NCBI GenBank assembly: GCA_963737075.1
Contig: CAVTRI010000002.1
Location: 2,294,001 to 2,358,000 of the forward strand
From: CAVTRI01 sp963737075
Lineage (GTDB): Bacteria; Actinomycetota; Acidimicrobiia; Acidimicrobiales; Palsa-688
Direction of reading: 5' to 3'
Length of the DNA stretch: 64,000 nt
Shown here in pieces: positions 43,538 through 52,254 of the stretch. Position numbers and translations under genes: made by a program. Each line of letters starts with the position of its first letter. The stretch's first letter is position 1. Under the pieces are notes generated by a model. That model made no database searches, had not been told where the DNA came from, and saw nothing but the letters and a program-made list of their open reading frames with translations.

Positions 43538-44548
43538 CTAAACCCCGACCCGGATCACTGCGGCGCCGTTGACCCGGTCTGCGGCCAGATCTGACAGCGC
43601 GCGGTCGGCCTCCTCGAAGGGATACACGGTTGTCGTCGGCCGCAAGCCGATTCGGTCCGCGATGGCCAGAAACTCCTCGCCATCCCCGCGGGTGTTGGCG
43701 GTCACACTGCGCAGCCTTCGTTCTTGGAAAAGGTGTTCACCGTAGTGCAGCTCGGGGATGTCGCTGAGGTAGATCCCTGCCACGGCCAGCGTGCCGCCGC
43801 GGTCGAGGGCCCTCAAGGCGACCGGGACCAGCGAGCCCGCGGGGGCGAACAGGATGGCGCTGTCGAGCGGTTCCGGTGGTTCGTCGGCGGCGTCGCCGGC
43901 CGACGTGGTGCCCAGCTCGAGGGCCAGCCGGCGGGCGTCGGCCGACCGGGTCATGACGTGGACCGCCGCCCCTTCGGCCAGCGCGACCTGGGCGGCGAGA
44001 TGGGCGGACGCGCCGAACCCGTAGATGCCGAGCCGCCCGCCGGGAGGCAACGCGGCCAGCTTCAGCGCCCGCCAGCCGATGATGCCCGCGCACAGCAACG
44101 GGGCCGCCGCCTCGTCTCCGAACACCTCCGGCAGCACGTACACGTACCGTTCGTCGGCTACCAGGTATTCGCTGTACCCGCCGTCCTGGTCCCAGCCGGT
44201 GAACGTGGGGCGCACGCAGAGGTTCTCGCGCCCGGACCGGCAAAACCGGCAGCGCCCGCACGTGGAGGCCAGCCACGCCACGCCCACCCGCTGACCGACG
44301 GACAGGCGGTCGCAGTCGGGGCCGAGGTATTCGACGCGGCCGACCGCCTCGTGTCCGGGCACCGTCCCTGGCCGGTGCTGCGGAAGGTCGCCTTCTGCGA
44401 GGTGGAGGTCGGTGCGGCACACGCCGCACACCGAGACCCGGATGAGCACCTGCCCCGGCCCGGGCTCGGGTCGGGGCAGGTCGGCCAGCTGGAGGGGGGA
44501 CGGCTGGCGGTCGATCTGGCCGGGCTTGATGACCTGCCACGCTCGCAC
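43538..44548 (-). CDS. zinc-dependent alcohol dehydrogenase (MDR family)
   Basis: A 336-residue medium-chain dehydrogenase/reductase. Catalytic zinc ligands are in SVCGVCRTDLHLAEG (Cys) and VPGHEAVGRV (His-Glu); the structural zinc is bound by CGRCRFCRSGRENLC (four Cys). The nucleotide loop 'GIYGFGASAHLAAQ' follows a domain starting near residue 165. The pattern resembles AdhA/YjgB-like actinobacterial alcohol dehydrogenases that use small alcohols or aldehydes. Confidence 0.92.
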   Translation of the reverse strand: MRAWQVIKPGQIDRQPSPLQLADLPRPEPGPGQVLIRVSVCGVCRTDLHLAEGDLPQHRPGTVPGHEAVGRVEYLGPDCDRLSVGQRVGVAWLASTCGRCRFCRSGRENLCVRPTFTGWDQDGGYSEYLVADERYVYVLPEVFGDEAAAPLLCAGIIGWRALKLAALPPGGRLGIYGFGASAHLAAQVALAEGAAVHVMTRSADARRLALELGTTSAGDAADEPPEPLDSAILFAPAGSLVPVALRALDRGGTLAVAGIYLSDIPELHYGEHLFQERRLRSVTANTRGDGEEFLAIADRIGLRPTTTVYPFEEADRALSDLAADRVNGAAVIRVGV

Positions 44549-44623
44549 CGGCCCATTGTGGCGGGTGGCGCCGGCTCGAAACCGACCGCTGCCCTAGAGA
44601 GAACCGAGCGCCGCCCTGGAGAA

Positions 44624-46090
44624 TTACGCCGCAAGCAGTTCGGGCTCCTGCTCCACGGCGGCGCCCACCCGCCGGGCGCCGAGCGGAGTGAAGGCCACGA
44701 CGAGGCCGGCGATCAGCGCCACCAGCGCACCGACCCTCAGCGCCAGCACCGTGCCGTGCGTGAAGGCGACCCCACTGTTGACTCCATGGGCCATCGCCGA
44801 CCGGGTGTGGCGGACAGCGATGGTCGCCAGCACCGCCAGGCCGAGCGCGCCGCCCACCTGCTGAGCGGTCGAACGCATGCCGGCGGCGAGGCCGGCGTCC
44901 TGCCCGGACACCTCGTGCATTGAAGCGTTGCCGAGCGCCGCGAAGCACAGGCCCGACCCGACCGCCGCCACCACGATGGCGGGCAGCGCCTGGCTCCAGT
45001 ACGACCCGCCGGGGGTGATGCGTGACATCAGCAGCATGCCGGCGCTGAAGAGGAAGGCCCCCACGCCAAGCGGCGCCTTCACCCCCACCCTGGGGATCAG
45101 GCTGCTCGCCAGCCCAATGCCGAGGGTGATCACCACGCCGAACGGCAGGTACGCCATCCCGGTGCGGATCGCGGACCAGCCCTGCACCTGCTCCCAGTAC
45201 AGCGTCAGCAGGTAGAACAGCGTGAAGAACGCGGCCGCGAACAACACCCCGGCCACGTTGGCCATGAGCCGCGTCCGGTTGCGCAGGAACACACCTGGCA
45301 TCAGCGGCTCCGACGCCTGCCGCTCGTGCATGGCGAACATGGCGAGCACCGCGAGCCCGCCGACAAGCGGTACAACCACGCCCGCCGAGCTCCACGCATG
45401 GGTGGCGGCCTGCACCAGGCCGTACACCACTCCGGTCAGGCCGGCCGTCACCATTACCCCGCCGCTCACATCGGGCCGGCCCTGGTCGGGACGGCGCTCG
45501 GCCCGGCTTTCGGGTACCAGCCGCTGGACGCTGACGATGGCGAACACCGCGACCGGCACGTTGATGAAGAAGATCCATCGCCAGGACAGGCCCGCGATGA
45601 GCAACCCCGACAGGATCGGGCCGAGGGTGCCGCCGAGGCCGGCCAGGCCGCCGGAGATGCCGATGGCCTTGGCCCGCTCCTTGGGCTCCGTGAAGAGCAG
45701 TGCGATGAGCCCGAACCCGGCGGGAGCGGCCAGCGCCTCGCCTGCGCCCTGAAGGAACCGGCTGGCGATCAGCATGCCGGGGTCGACGGAGAAGCCGCTG
45801 GCCGCGGACGCGGCGGCGAAGACCGCCACCCCGGCCAGGAACATGCGCCGCCGCCCGAGCAGGTCCGCTAGCCGACCGCCGAGGAGGATGAGCCCTCCCG
45901 CGGTCAGGACGTAGCCGTCGACGACCCACGCCAGGCTGGCCCGGCTGAACCCGAGATCGGTCTGGATGTGGGACAGAGCAACGTTCACGACAGTGATGTC
46001 CAGAACAAGCATGAACTGGATGAGGGCTATGACACTGAGCGCCTTCCAGCGCCGGGGATCGCTGGTCTCTGGGGTGATGGCATCCGTCAT
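44624..46090 (-). CDS. DHA2-type major facilitator efflux transporter
   Basis: A 488-residue transporter, 14 transmembrane helices. TM1 MLVLDITVVNVALSHIQTDL, motif A RLADLLGRRRMFLAG, motif C region 'LQGAGEALAAPAGFGL' and WIFFINVPVAV identify it as drug:H+ antiporter-2. TAGGGT lies seven bases before the ATG, consistent with a leaderless mRNA. A perfect 19-base palindrome is upstream of this promoter. Divergent from the WYL regulator. Confidence 0.92.
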   Translation of the reverse strand: MTDAITPETSDPRRWKALSVIALIQFMLVLDITVVNVALSHIQTDLGFSRASLAWVVDGYVLTAGGLILLGGRLADLLGRRRMFLAGVAVFAAASAASGFSVDPGMLIASRFLQGAGEALAAPAGFGLIALLFTEPKERAKAIGISGGLAGLGGTLGPILSGLLIAGLSWRWIFFINVPVAVFAIVSVQRLVPESRAERRPDQGRPDVSGGVMVTAGLTGVVYGLVQAATHAWSSAGVVVPLVGGLAVLAMFAMHERQASEPLMPGVFLRNRTRLMANVAGVLFAAAFFTLFYLLTLYWEQVQGWSAIRTGMAYLPFGVVITLGIGLASSLIPRVGVKAPLGVGAFLFSAGMLLMSRITPGGSYWSQALPAIVVAAVGSGLCFAALGNASMHEVSGQDAGLAAGMRSTAQQVGGALGLAVLATIAVRHTRSAMAHGVNSGVAFTHGTVLALRVGALVALIAGLVVAFTPLGARRVGAAVEQEPELLAA

Positions 46091-46112
46091 GGCAGGGACC
46101 CTAAAGAGCTAT

Positions 46113-46131
46113 CCGGACAAAATTTGTCCGG
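46113..46131. promoter_or_regulatory. perfect operator palindrome upstream of DHA2 pump
   Basis: CCGGACAAAATTTGTCCGG: nine-base arms around a single A, 23 bases upstream of the pump start and just upstream of its -10 box (TAGGGT, 46098-46103). Shape and spacing are typical of TetR dimers. The adjacent regulator is a WYL type, so the cognate protein is uncertain. Confidence 0.7.
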
Positions 46132-46270
46132 GAAGTGAAAGAATCTGACGTCGTGACTCATCGCTGCGCTCCTTGCATCGGCGTCCGCCCCACGGGACGG
46201 TCATCACTACGACGGACGAGCACGCCGGAAATCAACGCGCATTGGCTGATTGCCGGACCGGACGGCACGA

Positions 46271-47221
46271 GTGGGTGACACACCGGGACGGATGCTGGAG
46301 CTGCTGTCGCTCTTCCAGGCCCGCCGGTCCTGGAACGGTGCTGAGCTGGCCGAGCGTCTCGAAGTCACGGAGCGGACGGTGCGGCGCGACGTCGAACGTT
46401 TGCGCCTGCTCGGTTACCCGGTCGAAGCCGTGCCCGGTCGCTACGGGGGCTACCAGCTCGGACGCGGTGGCCGCCTGCCACCGCTGCTGCTGAACGACGA
46501 CGAGGCGGTCGCAGTGGCGATCGGGCTGCGAGCGGCGGTTGACGGCAGTGTGGCCGCCCTCGAAGAGCCCGCGGTGTCCACCTTGGCCAAGCTGGACCAG
46601 TTGCTGCCGGCCCACGTGGCCCAGCGCGTCCGGGCTCTGCACGAGAGCACCGCGTCCCTGCTGTGGGGGCGCGGGCCGGAGCCGGTGGACGCCGCGCAGC
46701 TGGTCACCCTGGCCCACGGGTGCGCGGCGCACGAGCGGGTCCGCTTCGACTACATCGACCGGGCCGGGGTTCCGACCAGCCGCCTGGTCGAGCCATTGCG
46801 CCTCGTCCGATCCGGGGCGCGGTGGTATCTGGTGGCGCGTGACGTGGACCGGGCCGACTGGCGAACGTTCCGCCTCGACCGGTTGCAGGCAGCCGAGGTG
46901 GTCGGCACCCGCTTCGAGGTGCACGATCCCCCCGACCCGGTGGCCATGGTGACCGCGGGCATCACGTTGCGGTCGTATCCCTTCCGGGCCCGTATTCGCC
47001 TCCCGCTTCCTGTTGAGGAGGCCAACCGCGTCGTGCCGCGCACCTACGGGGTCTTCGAGACGGACGGCGCGTCGACCACGATCGAGCTGGGGGCGTGGTC
47101 GCTCGAACGCATGGTGGCTTACCTGGCCGGCGTGTCCCCGCCCTGCGAGGTGCTGGAACCCGCTTCCCTCAGAGAAGCCTTGCGAGCCCACGTGTCCGAC
47201 GTGGCGGCCCGGAACGCATAA
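46271..47221 (+). CDS. HTH_11/WYL-domain transcriptional regulator (YafY/PafC-like)
   Basis: A protein of about 316 residues. The N-terminal winged helix has 'ELAERLEVTERTVRRDVERL' and 'AVPGRYGGYQLGRGGRLPPL'; the WYL region has 'LRLVRSGARWYLVARDVDRA' (WYL read as WYL) and 'WRTFRLDRLQ', and a WCX C-terminal domain follows. WYL domains sense nucleic acid or small ligands. The GTG at 46271 is favoured over TTG 46250; no clear SD. Divergent from the efflux pump, which it may or may not control. Confidence 0.88.
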   Translation: MGDTPGRMLELLSLFQARRSWNGAELAERLEVTERTVRRDVERLRLLGYPVEAVPGRYGGYQLGRGGRLPPLLLNDDEAVAVAIGLRAAVDGSVAALEEPAVSTLAKLDQLLPAHVAQRVRALHESTASLLWGRGPEPVDAAQLVTLAHGCAAHERVRFDYIDRAGVPTSRLVEPLRLVRSGARWYLVARDVDRADWRTFRLDRLQAAEVVGTRFEVHDPPDPVAMVTAGITLRSYPFRARIRLPLPVEEANRVVPRTYGVFETDGASTTIELGAWSLERMVAYLAGVSPPCEVLEPASLREALRAHVSDVAARNA

Positions 47222-47223
47222 GC

Positions 47224-47253
47224 AGTGGGCCGCCTCTCTGGCCGGCCCTGACT
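47224..47253 (+). terminator. GC hairpin between WYL regulator and SDR
   Basis: GGGCCG-cctctctggc-CGGCCC within AGTGGGCCGCC...GGCCGGCCC (47227-47232 with 47243-47248), directly after the WYL stop and before the convergent SDR stop. It shares the AGTGGGCCG left arm with hairpins at 58521 and 60804. No T-run. Confidence 0.55.
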
Positions 47254-48088
47254 AGCCGATCTTGGCCAGCTGTCCTCCGTCCACCGGCAGCAGTACGCCG
47301 GTGACGAACCTGGCCTCGTCGGAGGCCAGCCACAGGGCCGCGTACGCCGTGTCCCAGCCGGTGCCCATGCGTTGGCGAAGGGGTACTGCGGCGTTGCGCT
47401 GACGGCGCAGCTCCTCGATGTCGATGCCGCGAGCGGTGCTGTGACCGATCATCGCCATCGGAGTCTCCATCAGGCCAGGCAAGATCGCGTTCGCCCGGAT
47501 GCCGTATCGGGCGTTCGCCATGGCCAGGTGATGTGTGAGGGCGTTGAGCGCCGCCTTGGACGCCTTGTAGGCGGCCATCGAGGTCGCGGCGAGCGACGCC
47601 ACCGACGACACGTTGGTGATGACGCCCGCCTCTTGCTCGCGCATGACCGGCACCGCATGTTTGGCGGTGAGAAAGGCGCCCGTCACGTTCACGGCGAAGA
47701 TCCGGTCCCAGACTTCCCGGTCGAGCCGCGACGCGGAGAGGTCCCCGGTGCCGATGCCGACGTTGTTGTGCAGGATGTCGATGCGTCCGAAGGCGCCGAG
47801 GCAGGCCTCGACCACGGCGCGAACCTGGTCCTCGTCGGTGACGTCGGCTTCCACGCTCACGGCTTCGCCGCCGCGTTCGGTCACGATGGCTTCCGTCGCC
47901 TGGGCAGCGGCGAGGTCGCGGTCGACCAGCACGAGTCGGGCGCCCTCGGCCGCGAAGAGGACGGCGGTCGCCCGCCCGTTGCCGATGGTCTCCCCGGGCG
48001 TCTGTCCGGCGCCGACGACGATCGCCACCTTTCCGCCCAGCCGCGGCGATGGACCGGGGGGCCGGAAGGGGTCTCCGCCCTCGGTCAT
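47252..48088 (-). CDS. short-chain dehydrogenase/reductase
   Basis: A 278-residue SDR. The cofactor loop is atypical: 'VGAGQTPGETIGNGRATAVL' contains an insertion between the glycines, as in some mycofactocin-associated or sterol-type SDRs. NNVG, catalytic SSVAS...AAYKASKAAL (Ser, Tyr, Lys) and 'VTGVLLPVDGGQLAKIG' are normal. The ATG at 48088 overlaps the DUF2277 stop. A longer frame to 48361 is antisense or out-of-frame noise over DUF2277. Confidence 0.88.
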   Translation of the reverse strand: MTEGGDPFRPPGPSPRLGGKVAIVVGAGQTPGETIGNGRATAVLFAAEGARLVLVDRDLAAAQATEAIVTERGGEAVSVEADVTDEDQVRAVVEACLGAFGRIDILHNNVGIGTGDLSASRLDREVWDRIFAVNVTGAFLTAKHAVPVMREQEAGVITNVSSVASLAATSMAAYKASKAALNALTHHLAMANARYGIRANAILPGLMETPMAMIGHSTARGIDIEELRRQRNAAVPLRQRMGTGWDTAYAALWLASDEARFVTGVLLPVDGGQLAKIG

Positions 48089-48363
48089 GCGGTCACCGGA
48101 TTTGGGGTCGCCGCTTTGCGGGCGGCGATGCGGCGCAGCGGGGGGAGCGTCGGCGGCGGCTGCTGGCGGGGCGGGAGGCCGGCCAGCAACTCGGTGGTGG
48201 CATCGGCGATGGCGCGGACGGCACGCTCCACCGGATCTTCGGTGCGTGGAGAGGTGGATTGCACACCGCTCACCTTGCGGACGTATTGGCGGGCAGCGGC
48301 CTCGATCTCGGCAGCGGTGGCTTCCGGCTGGAGGCCGCGCAGTGTTGTGATGTTGCGACACAC
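48085..48363 (-). CDS. DUF2277 family protein
   Basis: A 92-residue protein starting at GTG with (M)CRNITTLRGLQP, the defining DUF2277 opening, then 'EIEAAARQYVRKVSGVQS' and 'VERAVRAIADATTELLAGLP'. It is a small helical protein widespread in actinobacteria; function unknown. It lies between the nitrobindin-like gene upstream (10 bases) and the SDR downstream (overlap), so all three form one unit. Confidence 0.88.
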   Translation of the reverse strand: MCRNITTLRGLQPEATAAEIEAAARQYVRKVSGVQSTSPRTEDPVERAVRAIADATTELLAGLPPRQQPPPTLPPLRRIAARKAATPNPVTA

Positions 48364-48372
48364 GCCCAAAGC

Positions 48373-48909
48373 CTACGGATCGCGAACCCGGTGCAGTTCG
48401 GCTTCGAGGTGATCGGTGAGCGGCACTCCGACCGCTGCCATGCGAAAGCGGTATCGGAGGGTGTCGCCAGTGATGGTCATGATCCGTTCGGCGGCGGTCA
48501 CCGGCTTGGCGGTCTGGGTGCCGGCCATGGCGACCGACGCTGCCGTGAGGACGACCCCTTTTCCTTCTGTGGCTTCGATGCTGCCTTCGTCGATCTCAAC
48601 CACGCCGGTCGGGTGGGCCATGACGACCTCGACCCGTCCCGGACTTGGCACTCGGAAGTACCCCGACTCGCCGTGCCGGGGTTGGCCGTCCCGGGCGTCG
48701 GTGGTGCGCTGCGTGTATATGAGGAACGGCTTGCCGACATGACCGATGGTGACGGTTTCGTTGTACTCGAACGTCTCGATTGTCGGATAGAAGCCACGAC
48801 CTCGGCCTGACCAGGTGCCGACGAGGCACGCGAGCGGTGCGAGATCCGGATGCAGCGGCGCCATGGCGTCGAGCATTGCGCGACCGGCAGACGGGATCGG
48901 CGTTTGCAT
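48373..48909 (-). CDS. nitrobindin-like heme-binding beta-barrel (FABP-like, THAP4-type)
   Basis: A 178-residue ten-stranded barrel. The nitrobindin signature LVGTWSGRGRGFYPT is followed by 'FEYNETVTIGHVGKPFLIYT', and the heme-coordinating histidine is expected near the C-terminal 'HLEAELHRV'. These proteins bind ferric heme and convert peroxynitrite to nitrate. Promoter sequence is shared with the divergent 84-residue gene. Confidence 0.85.
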   Translation of the reverse strand: MQTPIPSAGRAMLDAMAPLHPDLAPLACLVGTWSGRGRGFYPTIETFEYNETVTIGHVGKPFLIYTQRTTDARDGQPRHGESGYFRVPSPGRVEVVMAHPTGVVEIDEGSIEATEGKGVVLTAASVAMAGTQTAKPVTAAERIMTITGDTLRYRFRMAAVGVPLTDHLEAELHRVRDP

Positions 48910-48938
48910 ATTGGTGAGGGAGGCCTAAGCTATAGGTG

Positions 48939-49190
48939 ATGGCCTGGTTTCGCCACGACGTCCGGCCCGCCGACACGAGCGGCTACCGAATGGCGCTGGT
49001 GCCGGCGCTGCGGCGGGTAGACGGCGTCCGCGTCTGGGTCGGCCACGACGGTTGCCGGGCCGAGGTGTACGGAGTGGGTCATCGCTGCCCTGTCACCATA
49101 CGGGTGAGCTTGGCCCTGGCCGCCGAGCTCGCTGAATCGGGCGCCCCTTGCGATCTGCGCGTCGAGCCCGCGCCCTACCCGGCGTCCTGA
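48939..49190 (+). CDS. small hypothetical protein
   Basis: An 83-residue protein with two Cys (DGCRAEVYGVGHRC) and alternating strands, possibly a small beta-rich domain. The ATG at 48939 comes seven bases after TAAGCT; GTG 48936 is an in-frame alternative. Its 3' end overlaps lhgO by 16 bases. Confidence 0.6.
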   Translation: MAWFRHDVRPADTSGYRMALVPALRRVDGVRVWVGHDGCRAEVYGVGHRCPVTIRVSLALAAELAESGAPCDLRVEPAPYPAS

Positions 49191-50422
49191 CCGCTCAGCA
49201 CGAGGGCGTCGCCGGCGAGGGCGGTAGCCACCAGACGCTCGGCAATCGCCAGCGCGGACGTCGCCGCCGGGGACGGAGCGTTGCGGACGGTCACGACCGG
49301 GCCAACCCGGCCGATCCGAAAGTCATCCACGAGCGTCCCGTCGGGGTCAACCGCCTGCGCCCGCACACCGGACGGACCGGGCTCGACATCCTCGAGGGCG
49401 AGCGATGGGACGTACCTTCGGGCCCGGGCGACGAAAGCCCGGCGCGACACTGACCCCCACACCTCCAGCGTCCCCGCCCGCCAGTGGCGGACCGCCATGC
49501 GGCGGAACCCGGGCCAGCGCAACGTCTCGGCCAGCTCTCGAAGGCGTACGTCGCGCCAGCGGTACCCCTCGCGAGCGAGCGCCAGCACCGCGTTGGGGCC
49601 GACATCCACCGACCCGTCCACACGTCGGGTGAAGTGCACGCCGAGGAACGGATACTTCGGGTCCGGCACGGGATATATCAACCCCGCTACCAGGCCGCGT
49701 CGGGCAGGCACGAGGCGCAGGTACTCCCCGCGAAACGGGACGATCTGCGGCTCCGGCCCGTCACCGGCCATGCGTGCCAGCCGGTCGGCGTGAAGCCCGG
49801 CGCACACGAACAGGCGGTCGAACACCCAGCGCTGCCGCCCGTGATCAGCGGTCACGCTCACCTGCCGGCCCCGGGCGGCGATCCCGGTGACCTCGGCTCC
49901 CAGGTAGAGCGCGCCGGCGGCCTTTCTGACGTCATCGGCCAACGCGCGCGAGACCGCCGCGAAATCGACGATCGCCGTCCGAGGGGAGTGCAACGCGGCC
50001 ACACCTCTGGCGTGCGGCTCGACCTCCCTCAGCTCGGCCGGCCCGAGCCGCCGTAATCCGGGCACCCGGTTGGCCCGGGCCCGCTGTTCGATACGGTCGA
50101 GCGCTGTGAGCTCCGACTCGTCGATGGCGACGACCACCTTGCCGCACTCGTCGTACGGCAGGCCCCGCTCGGCGCAGTACTCGGTCAACAGCTGCCGCCC
50201 TCGAGTGCACAACTGCGCCTTGAGCGACCCCGGTGCGTAGTAGAGGCCGGCGTGCGCGACCCCACTGTTGCGCCCTGTCTGGTGGACGGCGACGGCCGGT
50301 TCTTTGTCAATGACCTCGACCCGGGCGTCCGGGCGCACCTCCGTGACGCGGCGAGCGACGGCGAGACCGATGATTCCCGCGCCGATGACGCCGACACGCT
50401 CGGGGTCGCGACCGATCGTCAT
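49175..50422 (-). CDS. lhgO: L-2-hydroxyglutarate oxidase (FAD-dependent)
   Basis: A 415-residue DAO-superfamily flavoenzyme. The FAD loop VGVIGAGIIGLAVARRV is at the N terminus. The LhgO signatures are 'HQTGRNSGVAHAGLYYAPGS' and 'LIYPVPDPKYPFLGVHFTRR'. It oxidises L-2-hydroxyglutarate to 2-oxoglutarate, passing electrons to oxygen or the quinone pool, and repairs a by-product of central metabolism. The ATG overlaps the stop codon zone of the CoA transferase (50419-50422). Confidence 0.93.
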   Translation of the reverse strand: MTIGRDPERVGVIGAGIIGLAVARRVTEVRPDARVEVIDKEPAVAVHQTGRNSGVAHAGLYYAPGSLKAQLCTRGRQLLTEYCAERGLPYDECGKVVVAIDESELTALDRIEQRARANRVPGLRRLGPAELREVEPHARGVAALHSPRTAIVDFAAVSRALADDVRKAAGALYLGAEVTGIAARGRQVSVTADHGRQRWVFDRLFVCAGLHADRLARMAGDGPEPQIVPFRGEYLRLVPARRGLVAGLIYPVPDPKYPFLGVHFTRRVDGSVDVGPNAVLALAREGYRWRDVRLRELAETLRWPGFRRMAVRHWRAGTLEVWGSVSRRAFVARARRYVPSLALEDVEPGPSGVRAQAVDPDGTLVDDFRIGRVGPVVTVRNAPSPAATSALAIAERLVATALAGDALVLSGQDAG

Positions 50423-51615
50423 CCCAGCCGGGGCTCCGTTACCGCGCCGCTCTCGCGCAGGCTCGCGATATCGGATGCGGAATACCCGACCTCGCCGAGC
50501 ACCTCATCGGTGTCGGCGCCGATCAACGGCGCCGGACGCCGCACAGACGCCGGCGCGGACTTGAAACGTACCGGAGGCGGGATCACGCGGTAGTCGCCGA
50601 CGACCGGGTGCCGCTCGACCGGCAGCTCAGCCACCATGTCGTCCAGTGACGCGACGGCGGCCGCCGGGATGTCGTGCTGCTTGCAAAAAGCCAGCCACTC
50701 TGCGGTCGTTCGGGTCGCGAGAATCGCAGCCACCTCGCCGTACAGGAAGTCAGAGTTGAGGATGCGGTCCCTTCCGGATGCGTACCGGGCGTCGCCGATC
50801 AGGTCCGGCCGGCCGCCGGCTTCGAACAGCGCGTCATAGCTGACCCACGCGTAGGGGAGCACGTTGATCCAGCCGTCGAGCGTCTTCTGGGGCTTGCGGT
50901 TGCGGACCAGGATGCGGGGGTAACCGGCTTCCCGCAGCGGCGGACAGGGGATGGCCCCGGAGCCATGCTCGACCAACATCCATGCCTTCACCGTCTCGGC
51001 CATCGGCACCTCGATGTGCTCGCCCTTCCCGGACCGCTCCCGGCGGACGAGGGCGGCCAGGATGGCATACACGATGGTGAGCCCGCACACCTTGTCGGCG
51101 ACCAGCGTGGGAGCGAGCAGCGGCTCTCCCCACTGGCGGCGGGCCGCGTCGGCGACGCCCGTTTCCGCCTGAACGATGTCGTCATATGCCGGGTCGTCCT
51201 CGCGTTCGGTGCCGACCGGAAAGCCGTGGGCCTCGCAGTACACGATGTCCGGGCGGACGGCGGTGAGATCCTCGTAACCCAGCCGGGCCCGGCGAAGAGC
51301 GCCGGGGCGGATGTTCGAAACGAACACGTCGCACGTCGCCGCGATGCGCAGCAGGGCTTTCCGCCCGGCGTCAGAGCGGATGTCAAGGGCCACGTTCCGC
51401 TTGTTCCGCAACAGGTTCAGCGACACCCCAGACAGCTGGGGGTGTGGGCCAGGTCCCATGAGCCGGTTCGTGTCGCCGCGGTGGTTCTCGACGGTGATGA
51501 CGTCCGCTCCCAGGTCGCCGAGCATCTGGGTGGCGTACGGTCCCATGACGACCGCGGTCAGATCGAGGACGCGCAGGCCGGTGAGCGGGCCCGTGGGATC
51601 GGAGGATGAAGGCAT
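50419..51615 (-). CDS. class III CoA transferase (CaiB/BaiF)
   Basis: A 398-residue single-unit enzyme. N-terminal Rossmann part 'LTGLRVLDLTAVVMGPYATQ', then 'LGADVITVENHRGDTNRLMG', 'NLLRNKRNVALDI' and the central 'SGKGEHIEVPMAETVKAWML'. It moves CoA between carboxylic acids through aspartyl-CoA intermediates. The ATG at 51615 is used; the longer frame to 52278 runs antisense through the acetyltransferase. Coupled to lhgO by a four-base overlap. Confidence 0.92.
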   Translation of the reverse strand: MPSSSDPTGPLTGLRVLDLTAVVMGPYATQMLGDLGADVITVENHRGDTNRLMGPGPHPQLSGVSLNLLRNKRNVALDIRSDAGRKALLRIAATCDVFVSNIRPGALRRARLGYEDLTAVRPDIVYCEAHGFPVGTEREDDPAYDDIVQAETGVADAARRQWGEPLLAPTLVADKVCGLTIVYAILAALVRRERSGKGEHIEVPMAETVKAWMLVEHGSGAIPCPPLREAGYPRILVRNRKPQKTLDGWINVLPYAWVSYDALFEAGGRPDLIGDARYASGRDRILNSDFLYGEVAAILATRTTAEWLAFCKQHDIPAAAVASLDDMVAELPVERHPVVGDYRVIPPPVRFKSAPASVRRPAPLIGADTDEVLGEVGYSASDIASLRESGAVTEPRLG

Positions 51616-51693
51616 CGCCGGACAGGATGTCACGCGGTCGCGACGCTTCGCCGCCCGACCCCGGCACCCGGCCGCGGTGCAGACTGGCAGTCC

Positions 51694-52254
51694 ATAAGGT
51701 TCCGGTTCGCAACCGCCCGAGACATTCCCGCCGTGGTGGCCCTGGCCGACTGGGCTTACCGCGGCGAGACGTCCATGCATGCCTGGACGAGCGAGGCACA
51801 TCTGCTTGGAGGGCAACGCACCGACGCCAAGGCGGTGGCGGCGATCGTTCATGGCGAGACGAGCGCCGTGCTCCTGATCGACGACGAAACCGGTGACCTG
51901 CTCGCATGTTGCCAGATCGACCATGCTGACCCGGAGACGGCCTACTTCGGCCTGTTCGCGGTGCGGCCCGGCTTCCAGGGGCGCGGCATCGGGCGGGCGG
52001 TGATCACCGAAGCCGAACGTCGTGCCCGCGCGGCCGGCGCCTCCCGCCAGCGCATGACGGTCATCCGGCAGCGGGCCGACCTCATCGCCTGGTACGAACG
52101 CCTCGGCTACGTACGCACCGGCGTGACGGAGCCGTTCCCCTACGGCGACGAGCGCTTCGGCAAACCGAAGGTCGACGACCTGGAGTTCGTGGAGTTGGTG
52201 AAGGACCTCCGGGCGCAAAAGGGGGCGGCCGTGGCTGATACAGGTCGGGTGTGA
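51694..52254 (+). CDS. GNAT-family N-acetyltransferase
   Basis: A protein of 174-187 residues. The acetyl-CoA loop is 'VRPGFQGRGIGRAVITEAER' (Q/RxxGxG/A), followed by IAWYERLGYVRTG. The domain's first strand is encoded by codons beginning ATA AGG TTC CGG TTC, i.e. I/M-RFRFATARDIPAVVALADW; there is no ATG, GTG or TTG upstream in frame. Either ATA is used as start or the GTG at 51730/51733 is, which would drop the first strand. Substrate unknown. Confidence 0.8.
   Translation: MRFRFATARDIPAVVALADWAYRGETSMHAWTSEAHLLGGQRTDAKAVAAIVHGETSAVLLIDDETGDLLACCQIDHADPETAYFGLFAVRPGFQGRGIGRAVITEAERRARAAGASRQRMTVIRQRADLIAWYERLGYVRTGVTEPFPYGDERFGKPKVDDLEFVELVKDLRAQKGAAVADTGRV

Noticed and set aside
43737..45929. 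730-residue - strand frame overlapping the alcohol dehydrogenase and DHA2 pump
   Set aside because: Out-of-frame shadow of two well-recognised genes; Arg/Gly-rich without any domain.
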